From Sphingomonas sp. URHD0057 (GTDB lineage Bacteria; Pseudomonadota; Alphaproteobacteria; Sphingomonadales; Sphingomonadaceae): a stretch of DNA of 64,000 nt. The position numbers were made by a program, and so were the translations under genes. Positions 17,677 through 24,596 of the stretch are shown in pieces; positions within the stretch are counted from its first letter, which is position 1; each line of letters starts with the position of its first letter. The DNA is taken from NCBI RefSeq assembly GCF_000620665.1, contig NZ_JIAU01000005.1, positions 425,501 through 489,500 of the forward strand. Reading direction: 5' to 3'. The notes beneath the pieces were generated by a model. That model was not told the DNA's origin. It saw only the letters and a list, made by a program, of their open reading frames with translations, and made no database searches.

Positions 17677-17690
17677 CCCGCGCGTCGCGA

Positions 17691-17738
17691 GGTGGTGCCG
17701 CTTAGGTGACTCGAACACCTGACCCCATCATTACGAAT
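17691..17738. repeat. Left attachment repeat of the genomic island (displaced tRNA-Thr 3' half)
   Basis: 48 bases identical to 24382-24429. The matching part of the complete tRNA-Thr(CGT) gene runs from its CCA end through the T-arm to the anticodon loop. Here only that 3' half is present, so this is the host copy displaced by insertion. Confidence 0.9.
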
Positions 17739-17863
17739 TATCCACCCTGAAATCGTGCTTAGTCTCGCTTAACGTTGTTTAATCTTAAGTCGCGTCCGAC
17801 TTAACTGAAGACCCGGTTTAGTGTTAATTATGATCAAACATGGCGGCCTGAAGCTTCATCGCG

Positions 17864-17883
17864 TGACTGATGAATGACTGATG
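17864..17883 (+). repeat. Paired TGACTGATG motifs, left end of island
   Basis: TGACTGATG at 17864-17872 and again at 17875-17883, same orientation, 11 bases start to start. A matching pair sits at 24304-24324 near the other end. The placement suggests arm-type binding sites for a tyrosine recombinase or excisionase. Confidence 0.5.
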
Positions 17884-17891
17884 GAATCCCG

Positions 17892-18101
17892 TCACTCGAC
17901 ATGTCCGCTGTCGGCTTGGGCCACCGCTCGGAAGAGGTCAATCGGGTCGCGGTTGAGCGCTCGCGCATAGTCGATGAACTCGAAAACATTGAGACCACGT
18001 CGTGCGGACTCGACCTCCGCAATGGTAGGCTGACTCCAACCGAGGGCAGATGCCAACTGGGCTTGGGTCAGCTCGGCTGCATTGCGCTCGGTGCGCAGCA
18101 C
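17892..18101 (-). CDS. XRE-family helix-turn-helix regulator
   Basis: 69 aa from GTG 18101. HTH_3 fold: LRTERNAAELTQAQLASALG, then SQPTIAEVESARRGLNVFEF, with the family-typical FIDYARALNRDPIDLF end. Homologues usually have a preceding YxxLGxxL segment, and an in-frame YAALGS is encoded just upstream, but no ATG/GTG/TTG precedes it before a stop. Either the protein is slightly shortened or a non-standard ATA start after GGGAG is used. It is divergent from the AlpA-like gene and probably represses the shared intergenic region. Confidence 0.75.
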   Translation of the reverse strand: MLRTERNAAELTQAQLASALGWSQPTIAEVESARRGLNVFEFIDYARALNRDPIDLFRAVAQADSGHVE

Positions 18102-18185
18102 GCTCCCAAGTGCAGCGTATCGAGATGAGGGGGCTGACCTAGCTATTGCGAACTCCCAAGGGCCCTAGCAGGTCGCTTGTTATCA

Positions 18186-18200
18186 ATAAGAATTTCTTAT
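18186..18200. promoter_or_regulatory. Palindromic operator with overlapping -10 box
   Basis: ATAAGAATTTCTTAT is a perfect 7-1-7 inverted repeat between the divergent XRE and AlpA-like genes. It overlaps a TATAAG -10-like hexamer (18198-18203) whose predicted start would be at or just before the ATG at 18212, so the AlpA-like mRNA may be nearly leaderless. A TTGTTA sits upstream at 15-bp spacing. Likely bound by the XRE protein. Confidence 0.5.
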
Positions 18201-18211
18201 AAGATGGGTTC

Positions 18212-18655
18212 ATGAACGGGCATAGCACAGCGCGCCGCGCGACGCGGCAATTCGTGGAACGTGAGTTGAGCCAACTGCGGTATGTCGGCCAGCGCACGCA
18301 GAAGATGATAACCGAACTCGTGGAATTTGAGCGTCAACTTGGTGCGTCAATCGAGGAGTTGGAACGGGTGAAAGAACAGATGGAATTAAACGATAACCAA
18401 GTCTTGGAGCCGACGGTAGTCACGCTGCCGGTTAGGGATGTGATTGGCCGCATGCCGGTGAAGGAGCTGATGACTCAATTGCAGGTTGCCAAGGCACTGA
18501 GCGTTTCCCGGACCACGCTATGGAAGATGCGGAAGGAAGGACGCCTGCCACCACAAATTCGCGTTTCCGACCGCCGCGTGGCATTCCGGCGCGCGGACGT
18601 GGAAGCTTGGATCGAGCGAGCCGGCGAAAATGCGCCAGACTGCAACGAGGTATGA
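18212..18655 (+). CDS. AlpA/excisionase-like regulator with N-terminal coiled coil
   Basis: 147 aa. The N-terminal half (about 12-60) is a heptad-rich helix. The C-terminal half is a MerR-like winged helix of the AlpA/HTH_17 type: LMTQLQVAKALSVSRTTLWK, then MRKEGRLPPQIRVSDRRVAF, then RADVEAWIERAGE. Such proteins act as excisionases or activators of mobile-element genes. Its TGA overlaps the ATG of the next gene by 4 bp, so the two products are made together. Confidence 0.8.
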   Translation: MNGHSTARRATRQFVERELSQLRYVGQRTQKMITELVEFERQLGASIEELERVKEQMELNDNQVLEPTVVTLPVRDVIGRMPVKELMTQLQVAKALSVSRTTLWKMRKEGRLPPQIRVSDRRVAFRRADVEAWIERAGENAPDCNEV

Positions 18656-19254
18656 CACTTGGCGCTTGCCACTCTACCGTCGGCATTCTCGCGTACGGAT
18701 CGCTCATCGATGATCCCGGTGATGAGATCAATGCGGTAATCGTCGAGAGATTGTCCCCCGTGGACACGCCTTTTAGAGTAGAATTTGCTCGCAAGAGTCA
18801 GACGCGCGGGGATGCGCCCACCCTTGTCCCGGTCAGCGAAGCGGGCGCGTACGTTCGGGCCTGTCTTCTCGTTCTCGATACCTCGTCAGAAAACGCGATG
18901 GACATGCTCTGGCGCAGAGAGACGCGCACTAACGATCGCACAAGGCACTATTCGAATCCTCCAGCTGGGCACGCGAATAGGGTGAAGGTCGAGCAGCTCC
19001 ACGGCTTTTCCGGGATTGATCTGGTCTTTTACACCAGCATCGCAGCGAACATTCAGCCCCTTACAGCAGCGCACGTTGCTGACCTTGCGATCGCGAGTGT
19101 CGCCCGCGCGCCGCTCGGCGAAGATGGAATAAGTTATCTGATGGCGGCCAAAGCAAACCAAATTGAGACGACACTCTCCGGTCCCTATGAAAGGGAAATC
19201 CTCTCTCGGACCGGAGCGGGAACGCTTGAGGATGCACTAGCGTCGCTCAAGTAA
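18652..19254 (+). CDS. Gamma-glutamylcyclotransferase-fold (GGCT/ChaC-like) protein
   Basis: 200 aa from ATG 18652 inside the ATGA overlap with the AlpA-like gene. The first strand VGILAYGSLIDDPG carries the YGSL substrate loop that marks the GGCT fold. The stretch FARKSQTRGDAPTLVPV and the later LWRRETRTND, offering a candidate catalytic Glu, complete the pattern. GGCT enzymes release 5-oxoproline from gamma-glutamyl amines or glutathione; the real substrate here is unknown. Convergent with the DUF4143-like gene, 24 bases away. Confidence 0.65.
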   Translation: MTLGACHSTVGILAYGSLIDDPGDEINAVIVERLSPVDTPFRVEFARKSQTRGDAPTLVPVSEAGAYVRACLLVLDTSSENAMDMLWRRETRTNDRTRHYSNPPAGHANRVKVEQLHGFSGIDLVFYTSIAANIQPLTAAHVADLAIASVARAPLGEDGISYLMAAKANQIETTLSGPYEREILSRTGAGTLEDALASLK

Positions 19255-19278
19255 GTTCGGCGTTTCTCGTACGTGCGG

Positions 19279-20127
19279 CTAGGTTGGGCCTCTCGCAATC
19301 TCGAAGAGAGCGTCTTCAAGTCGCAAGGTCTCAGTAGACCCGCCACCGCTTTCGTGGGTGGAGGGGCACACAACCATGCGTCGTTGGCAGTCCAGCGCAT
19401 TGCATCCAAGATGGAAGCCCGGCGATGGTCGCTTCGAGGGCGATCGGGAAATTTCGATTCCCCACCGAACACCGCTCACCCAATCAAGGACGAGGTCTAT
19501 CTCGCCGATGTTGTCACGCCGCCAAACATAAGGGCGCGCCCGAGAAGCCACCGCTCCTCTCAGCGCTTCCACATTGAAAGCCTCCCAAGCCTTGCCTTCC
19601 AACCGAGTGTTCGGACCTCCGCCAGTGGGATCGCGAATTGCCGCGTAGAAGCGATGCCAAAGGCCGCTGTCGCGAATATAAATGAGTGGAGTGCGGGTGT
19701 CGGCTTCAGTCTCAGGCCAGAACTCAAGCCGATTGATGAGATCGTGATCAAGTAGAGTCATGACTATCAATCCGAACGTGACTCTATCCAATCGAAGATT
19801 ACGGCGGAGCGCTTCCTCTGGCTCGCCCTGAAATCTAGCTAGTGCGATCCAAAAATCAGATGGATTGATCACCTCCCCGTTCGGTCGCTGTGGAAGCATG
19901 GGGAGCTGTTCGCGAATGTACCCATCGCGCCATTCTTCGCTCCGCCGAATGGTTGCAGCGTATAAACTGTCCACAAATCCCCCACGCTCGAAATGAGTGA
20001 CCAGTTCGAATGGCCGCAAGGGTTCGGCTTCTTCCGCTTCGGTGTCGACCGCCACGGCACTCGCCTGTCTCAGCTCCAGATACTGATACGTCTCAACGCG
20101 AGGGAGCGGCGGTCGGTTAGAGATCAC
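19279..20127 (-). CDS. Stand-alone DUF4143-like protein with degenerate PD-(D/E)XK nuclease fold
   Basis: 282 aa, GTG start overlapping the NTPase stop by 4 bp. Residues about 35-165 follow the layout of the region after the ATPase in AAA_14-DUF4143 proteins (ERGGF, a winged-helix stretch, then IYIRDSGLWHRFY). Residues 175-250 resemble the terminal restriction-nuclease fold: Glu in LEGKAWEAF, Asp211 in GEIDLVLD, Glu225 in WGIEISRSP. The usual E-x-K lysine is Ser227 here, so it is probably catalytically dead or altered. The AAA_14 ATPase is absent; the neighbouring NACHT protein may supply the ATPase in trans. Confidence 0.7.
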   Translation of the reverse strand: MISNRPPLPRVETYQYLELRQASAVAVDTEAEEAEPLRPFELVTHFERGGFVDSLYAATIRRSEEWRDGYIREQLPMLPQRPNGEVINPSDFWIALARFQGEPEEALRRNLRLDRVTFGLIVMTLLDHDLINRLEFWPETEADTRTPLIYIRDSGLWHRFYAAIRDPTGGGPNTRLEGKAWEAFNVEALRGAVASRARPYVWRRDNIGEIDLVLDWVSGVRWGIEISRSPSKRPSPGFHLGCNALDCQRRMVVCPSTHESGGGSTETLRLEDALFEIARGPT

Positions 20128-23100
20128 CTGCTCACGTCGAGAACTTTGACGATGATGCGACCGCTCTGAGCAGCGGCGCTATTCTCCGTCAGCGCCTGTT
20201 CCAGTTCGGCTGGCGAATTGGGGAAGGAGATGCCGTTGGGCGGCTTAGTGAGGCGCTTGCCCCGAACCCCGAACCAGTAGACCAGATAGATGCCCCGGTT
20301 GGCAGCTCGGTGGTCACATGATTGCTGCGCCTGAAGTTGGTTATCAGCGGCCGTCCAGAGGTCCGGATTCCATTGGCCCTTTGCCTCGATCGGGAGCCAA
20401 AGACCACCGATCGAGCAACCGATATCGCCCTCCCGATCGGCAGCGAGATGCGGTTCCGGCGTGAACTCCAGCCCGTAGCGGTTTTGTCGGAGCAGCGTGA
20501 TTAGATAGTCGCTGCAATCCTCTTCGTGCTTGGGTTGAAGCTTTGACGGATTCGTATCCGCATAGAAGCCCTTCCAGCTATCGACGTCATCGGCCCGAAC
20601 CGTCGACTGAACACGGTCGAGCTCTTCGACGACGACCCTTTGCAGATCTTCCACAAAGCGGGGCGGACCATCGTTAACGATTGCCTTGATATCGTCGATC
20701 GAGGGCGATTGATGATCTTGGTCGGCTCTTTTGGACGCCTGCTCTGCCGAAACCGACCGTAGGTATTCGGTGTAGCTGTCATCTATTGCCATTAGGCCGC
20801 TCAGAAGAGCGATGGCCTCGTCGGAAACCTCTTCACCGATGCGGCCGATCAAATGGGCAAGATAGTCAGATGCATCCCATGGATTGGTGTCGCCGCTCGA
20901 AACGCCCGTGGGATGACCTACTAAGGGAAAGGCAGCCCTGAATTCTCTTACGATCCACGCGGCCAACCGAACTGGGAGTATCCTAATCCCGTCAGAGTCG
21001 CGCCGCCCACCAAATCGTGCGCGAAGAGTCCAAAGGAAATCGCGGTCTTGCGTTGCAACGCCGCGTGCGAGCGCACTTTCTTTTTCAAAGTCGGTTAGCA
21101 ACCGGACTGCCCGCCAGTCTCGCGAGCGACGCTCATCCAGTTTGTTTCGCGCGCGGCGGGTGGCGACCGCTTGAAGCTTCTCAAACTCGCCGGCTCTAAT
21201 CAGCCGATCGATCAGCTCCTCTTCAACTTCGCCAGCCACGCGAGGAAAGACAGATAGCCATTCACTCGCCAGCGAGTCCGCTAGTCCGCTATCCAGCGGC
21301 GTTCGCATGACTTGGTAGAGTCCGGGCACGTAGGTTCGCCGACTCCTTAGGCTCGGTTCTACCAAGAGCCGAAGATAGCGCTCGTACGCGCCAGGCGTAG
21401 CTCGGAGAGCTGCATCGAGCTGGGCAGGAAGCTGTGAGCCGTCGATCCGGCCGAAGCCATGTTGCTCAAGCTCCAATCGGCCAGCCACTAGGCGATCAAC
21501 GGGCACTCCGGCAAAATTGCCGTGTGCTTTCTCGTGCTCGGCCAGCGCTACAACGATGATGTGCGCGGCCCGCCAGTGACGACCAGCGACATAGCTGGCA
21601 GAGATTTCTTCGGGTGTAGGCTTGGAAATATCCGCATGTAGGAAGGCGTCCAAGCCGACCAGCACATCGTCGGACAAGTCATCCCCAAGCCAGAGTCTCA
21701 CGCGATCGATCGGGGGTCCGTCCCGCTCAATGTCACTGAACAGACCGAGATACGCTTGGGCGGGTGACAGAAGGAAGTTTGCGTCTCCGGCTCGGATAGC
21801 ATCACGGTGCTCGGCAAAGTGCTGTCTATGCTCAGCCCATTTTTTCTTGCGCTCTCGAGTTTGGCGCGCCTGCCGTTGTTCCTGCCTAATTTGCCACTCC
21901 GGCTTTGCTGGAGTCGCAATCTCAGCCAGCCACTTCGCCGCGTCGGGATCGCCTTCCGCGAACGGCTTGGCTGCGTCGCGAACCTCTGCGCCGATCTCGC
22001 CGTCGTGTCGGACAATGTTGACGAGGTCGCGCCAACGCCCATTATCCTGCTTTGATGCGTCGAGACGTCCAAGCAATTCCACGGCGTCGCTATGGGTAGG
22101 CGCGAGACCCGGCATGACGTCAACCAGCCTCCAAGCGCGTTCCCAAACCGTTTTTTTGCCGGGTCGCTCAAGAAGAACGTAACGCTGGATCGCTCGCCGC
22201 TCGACGTCGTGATCCTTCAGCCACGCCGACAAACGATCGCGGTTGTCACGACTGTAGCCGTGAAGCTCTTCGTACGGTTCAAGCCACGACCACAACTTCT
22301 TCGGCTCGATCGGGCCTAGCGCCAACCGATCCAAAACCAACTCGTAGGCAAAGTCGATGAGTTCGTTATGCTCGATCCCGCCATCTCTCGGTATCAGAGT
22401 CGTGGCAAAGGCGCTGAGGCAGTCGAGGACACCTTCGGCCCGGTCGCTAGGTAGGTTGCGCTTAACGATGAAGAATCGTGCAGCCCGGTCAGGCACCTTT
22501 TCACGAGGAATTGCGCAGATCGTGAGACCCGCGTCCGCCAGAAGCGTTTCGACAATCAGCTGGTCACTGAACTTGTCGAGCCCGACCGGGGCGAGAAGTT
22601 CTGCAGCTAGACGGACCGAGTCAGCTTTTGCACCAACGCGGAGTGCCTCGATCTCGGCGGGCCAATCCAGTTCTGTATCGTGTTTGCTAAGAACCTCTCC
22701 AGACCGATACCGGATCGCATATTCCACGCTCTCGTCTCGGAGTAGCGCGACCAGCTGATCGCTGAATTCTGCGGCTAGCTCGGCGGAATCCAGCTGTTCA
22801 ATGAGGGTCATTCGAAGATTGAAGGGCCGGGACTTGTCGGCGAGGATTTTCCGAATTGCGGCGAACGTTGATAATTGAACCAAGCCTCTGGCGCGGTACT
22901 CTCCCCACCCCCGAAACCTCGGGTTTCGTTCTGAAAGCCGCTCCAACGACGCGAGAAGAGCACACGCCTGCTTGGAGGTCAGTGTATCCGCATCACCATA
23001 TTCGATGACGCCCATAGGGTCGGCTCGGAATACATCATTAGCAAGCTCGTGATCATGCCAAGCGAGCCAAGCATGGAGACCGCGGAGATGTGCCGGCACC

Positions 23101-24170
23101 AAATTGTTCGTCGAGCGGAACAGGCTGAGTAAGCGCTGGCGCTTTCGAGGAGTATCGCTGCGCTTAGCAAGCCACTGCGCGCCGAGATATTCGCCGATGC
23201 GGCGATGCTGGTAGCTCAATCGGTCATGATCAATTCTTAGAAGCCGACTTGCCGCGAATTGATCGAGTTTTGCCGCGCCGGGCAGCTTCGCAACTTCGGC
23301 GAGCGGAAGATCACTCTCTCGGGCATTCGCTGCCGAACCTCGGTAGACGCCGGTCTTGTTCGCAAGAATCAAAGCCGCAAAAGCTGCTCCAAGTGCATCG
23401 AGCACCTCGTCTCTGTTGCTTGCGTTGAGGGCGGTCTGGGCCTTCTTCTCGCTGTGCTCCTTCCACACCCTGTCGACGTACTGTTCGAACAACGCTGCGG
23501 TGCTTGCGGGAGGCTCGCCATCCTCCAGCAGTGGCTCCAGCATTAACAGAGTCTGCGGGTTGCCTAGCCATTCTGAAAAGCCTCTTGCCGCCAACTGATC
23601 AGCGACTTGGCGGGCTCGTTCGGCCCCAATCTTCGGGTTGCCGCTCAGAAACTCGCGGGCTTGCTCACTATCGAGGGGATCGAGGTAAAGCTCTAAAGGG
23701 GAATCCTCGTAAAGCTCGGTAATCGCAGTCAGCCCTGTCGCGCTTCTCCAATCGGCAACTCGACAAGAAAGTACGAACCGGGGTCGATCAAGCTCTCCCA
23801 CTTTCCTCAACACGAAATCGACCGCATCGCCGTCATTCTGGCCCGCAACTTCGTCCAGCGCATCGATGACGAGAGTTCCAGCATTACCCAAAAGGTCTCG
23901 GGGTTTCGGGTGGTTGAGCAGCTGCCGAGCAGTCACAAATCTGAAGCCCGGCTGGTCGCCGAGCCACTGTAGGAGCCTCGTTTTTCCCATTCCGGCGTCG
24001 CCCACGATCACGAGCGGCTGCGTCAACGACGGAAGCTCGTCGTTCGCTACGCTTCGGGCTTCGAGCTGAACCCAGTAACTCAATCGGCGGGGGAGAAACG
24101 TCCGTTGCACACCCAGTGGCTTACAATGCTCATGAAAAGGGGCAAGCCGGACGGGTCGAGAGCACGTCAC
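20124..24170 (-). CDS. NACHT-type STAND NTPase with C-terminal PD-(D/E)XK nuclease (putative antiviral protein)
   Basis: 1348 aa from GTG 24170; the start is uncertain and GTG at residue 21 is possible. Walker A is VGDAGMGKT (about 57-64). Walker B is VIDALDEVA (101-107), the D-A-L-D-E form typical of NACHT domains, with a sensor-like SCRVADWR following. About 1,000 residues of helical, HEAT-like sequence come next. Near the C-terminus Asp1249 (REGDIG) and E1262-A-K1264 (LPIEAKGQW) form a PD-(D/E)XK nuclease motif. STAND proteins oligomerise on sensing a phage protein and unleash an effector. Here the effector is at the C-terminus, unlike typical Avs proteins where it is N-terminal. Confidence 0.8.
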   Translation of the reverse strand: MTCSRPVRLAPFHEHCKPLGVQRTFLPRRLSYWVQLEARSVANDELPSLTQPLVIVGDAGMGKTRLLQWLGDQPGFRFVTARQLLNHPKPRDLLGNAGTLVIDALDEVAGQNDGDAVDFVLRKVGELDRPRFVLSCRVADWRSATGLTAITELYEDSPLELYLDPLDSEQAREFLSGNPKIGAERARQVADQLAARGFSEWLGNPQTLLMLEPLLEDGEPPASTAALFEQYVDRVWKEHSEKKAQTALNASNRDEVLDALGAAFAALILANKTGVYRGSAANARESDLPLAEVAKLPGAAKLDQFAASRLLRIDHDRLSYQHRRIGEYLGAQWLAKRSDTPRKRQRLLSLFRSTNNLVPAHLRGLHAWLAWHDHELANDVFRADPMGVIEYGDADTLTSKQACALLASLERLSERNPRFRGWGEYRARGLVQLSTFAAIRKILADKSRPFNLRMTLIEQLDSAELAAEFSDQLVALLRDESVEYAIRYRSGEVLSKHDTELDWPAEIEALRVGAKADSVRLAAELLAPVGLDKFSDQLIVETLLADAGLTICAIPREKVPDRAARFFIVKRNLPSDRAEGVLDCLSAFATTLIPRDGGIEHNELIDFAYELVLDRLALGPIEPKKLWSWLEPYEELHGYSRDNRDRLSAWLKDHDVERRAIQRYVLLERPGKKTVWERAWRLVDVMPGLAPTHSDAVELLGRLDASKQDNGRWRDLVNIVRHDGEIGAEVRDAAKPFAEGDPDAAKWLAEIATPAKPEWQIRQEQRQARQTRERKKKWAEHRQHFAEHRDAIRAGDANFLLSPAQAYLGLFSDIERDGPPIDRVRLWLGDDLSDDVLVGLDAFLHADISKPTPEEISASYVAGRHWRAAHIIVVALAEHEKAHGNFAGVPVDRLVAGRLELEQHGFGRIDGSQLPAQLDAALRATPGAYERYLRLLVEPSLRSRRTYVPGLYQVMRTPLDSGLADSLASEWLSVFPRVAGEVEEELIDRLIRAGEFEKLQAVATRRARNKLDERRSRDWRAVRLLTDFEKESALARGVATQDRDFLWTLRARFGGRRDSDGIRILPVRLAAWIVREFRAAFPLVGHPTGVSSGDTNPWDASDYLAHLIGRIGEEVSDEAIALLSGLMAIDDSYTEYLRSVSAEQASKRADQDHQSPSIDDIKAIVNDGPPRFVEDLQRVVVEELDRVQSTVRADDVDSWKGFYADTNPSKLQPKHEEDCSDYLITLLRQNRYGLEFTPEPHLAADREGDIGCSIGGLWLPIEAKGQWNPDLWTAADNQLQAQQSCDHRAANRGIYLVYWFGVRGKRLTKPPNGISFPNSPAELEQALTENSAAAQSGRIIVKVLDVSR

Positions 24171-24381
24171 TCATAGTGATGGGGTCTGCGGTTGTGCCCT
24201 TGAAACAAAGACGGACGCCGCCGAACGAATTTCGTAATTTGTTAAAAATCAAAGACTTAAGCGTTCAGTGCGATCCGCAGACGTTCGCTGAAGTCCGGCG
24301 AGCTGACTGATGATTTGACTGATGGGGCGCTTGGTGTCTCTTGACCGGCGCGGCAAAGAATGGCAGTTTTCCGCCATAAAG
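24171..24381. other. Non-coding right end of island
   Basis: About 210 bases without a convincing gene, more AT-rich than the flanks (AATTTCGTAATTTGTTAAAA near 24230). It holds the presumed promoter of the minus-strand NACHT operon and the right-hand pair of TGACTGATG motifs (24304-24312 and 24316-24324). Confidence 0.5.
24304..24324 (+). repeat. Paired TGACTGATG motifs, right end of island
   Basis: Two same-strand copies of TGACTGATG, 12 bases start to start, 58 bases from the right attachment repeat. They mirror the pair at 17864-17883. Confidence 0.5.
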
Positions 24382-24429
24382 GGTGGTGCCGCTTAGGTGA
24401 CTCGAACACCTGACCCCATCATTACGAAT
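24382..24429. repeat. Right attachment repeat of the genomic island
   Basis: 48 bases identical to 17691-17738, spanning the 3' half of the tRNA-Thr(CGT) gene plus two bases beyond its CCA. Integration therefore rebuilt a complete tRNA. Confidence 0.9.
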
Positions 24430-24459
24430 GATGTGCTCTACCAGCTGAGCTAAAGCGGC
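24384..24459 (-). tRNA. tRNA-Thr(CGT), integration target
   Basis: 76 bases with encoded CCA. Acceptor GCCGCTT pairs with AAGCGGC. The anticodon loop has CGT, reading ACG, in a fully paired ATCAT/ATGAT stem. The T-arm is AGGTG-TTCGAGT-CACCT. The 3' half is duplicated at 17691-17738, at the far end of the island. Confidence 0.95.
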
Positions 24460-24596
24460 TCTCTCGCGGAGGAAGTGCGCCCCTATCAGCGCGATGTCGG
24501 AGGGGCAAGCACCGCCCCTTCAACAAACATGCTTAACAATTTGGTAACCGCGCTCCGCCATTTTGCCTGGAAATTGGAGGGAAGTGAGCGGGCGAA

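Larger units (their letters stand above)
17739..24429. mobile_element. Integrase-less genomic island at tRNA-Thr(CGT)
   Basis: About 6.7 kb between perfect 48-bp direct repeats, one of which lies inside the intact tRNA. Cargo: XRE regulator, AlpA-like regulator, GGCT-fold protein, DUF4143-like protein and a NACHT-nuclease protein. Codon use looks less GC-biased than in the flanks. No integrase, relaxase or replication gene is present in any frame, so the element is either mobilised in trans or has lost its recombinase. Pairs of TGACTGATG lie near each end and could be recombinase arm sites. Confidence 0.85.

Noticed and set aside
17693-17738. Apparent tRNA-Thr gene
   Set aside because: Only the 3' half is present, with no acceptor 5' strand or D-arm; it is the displaced att copy.
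17864-17883. Possible CRISPR-type repeat pair
   Set aside because: Only two 9-mers with 2-base gaps, no spacer-sized intervals and no cas genes anywhere in the window.
17892-18655. XRE plus AlpA-like pair as a toxin-antitoxin system
   Set aside because: Both proteins are DNA-binding regulators; neither has a toxin-like sequence, and they are divergent rather than co-transcribed.
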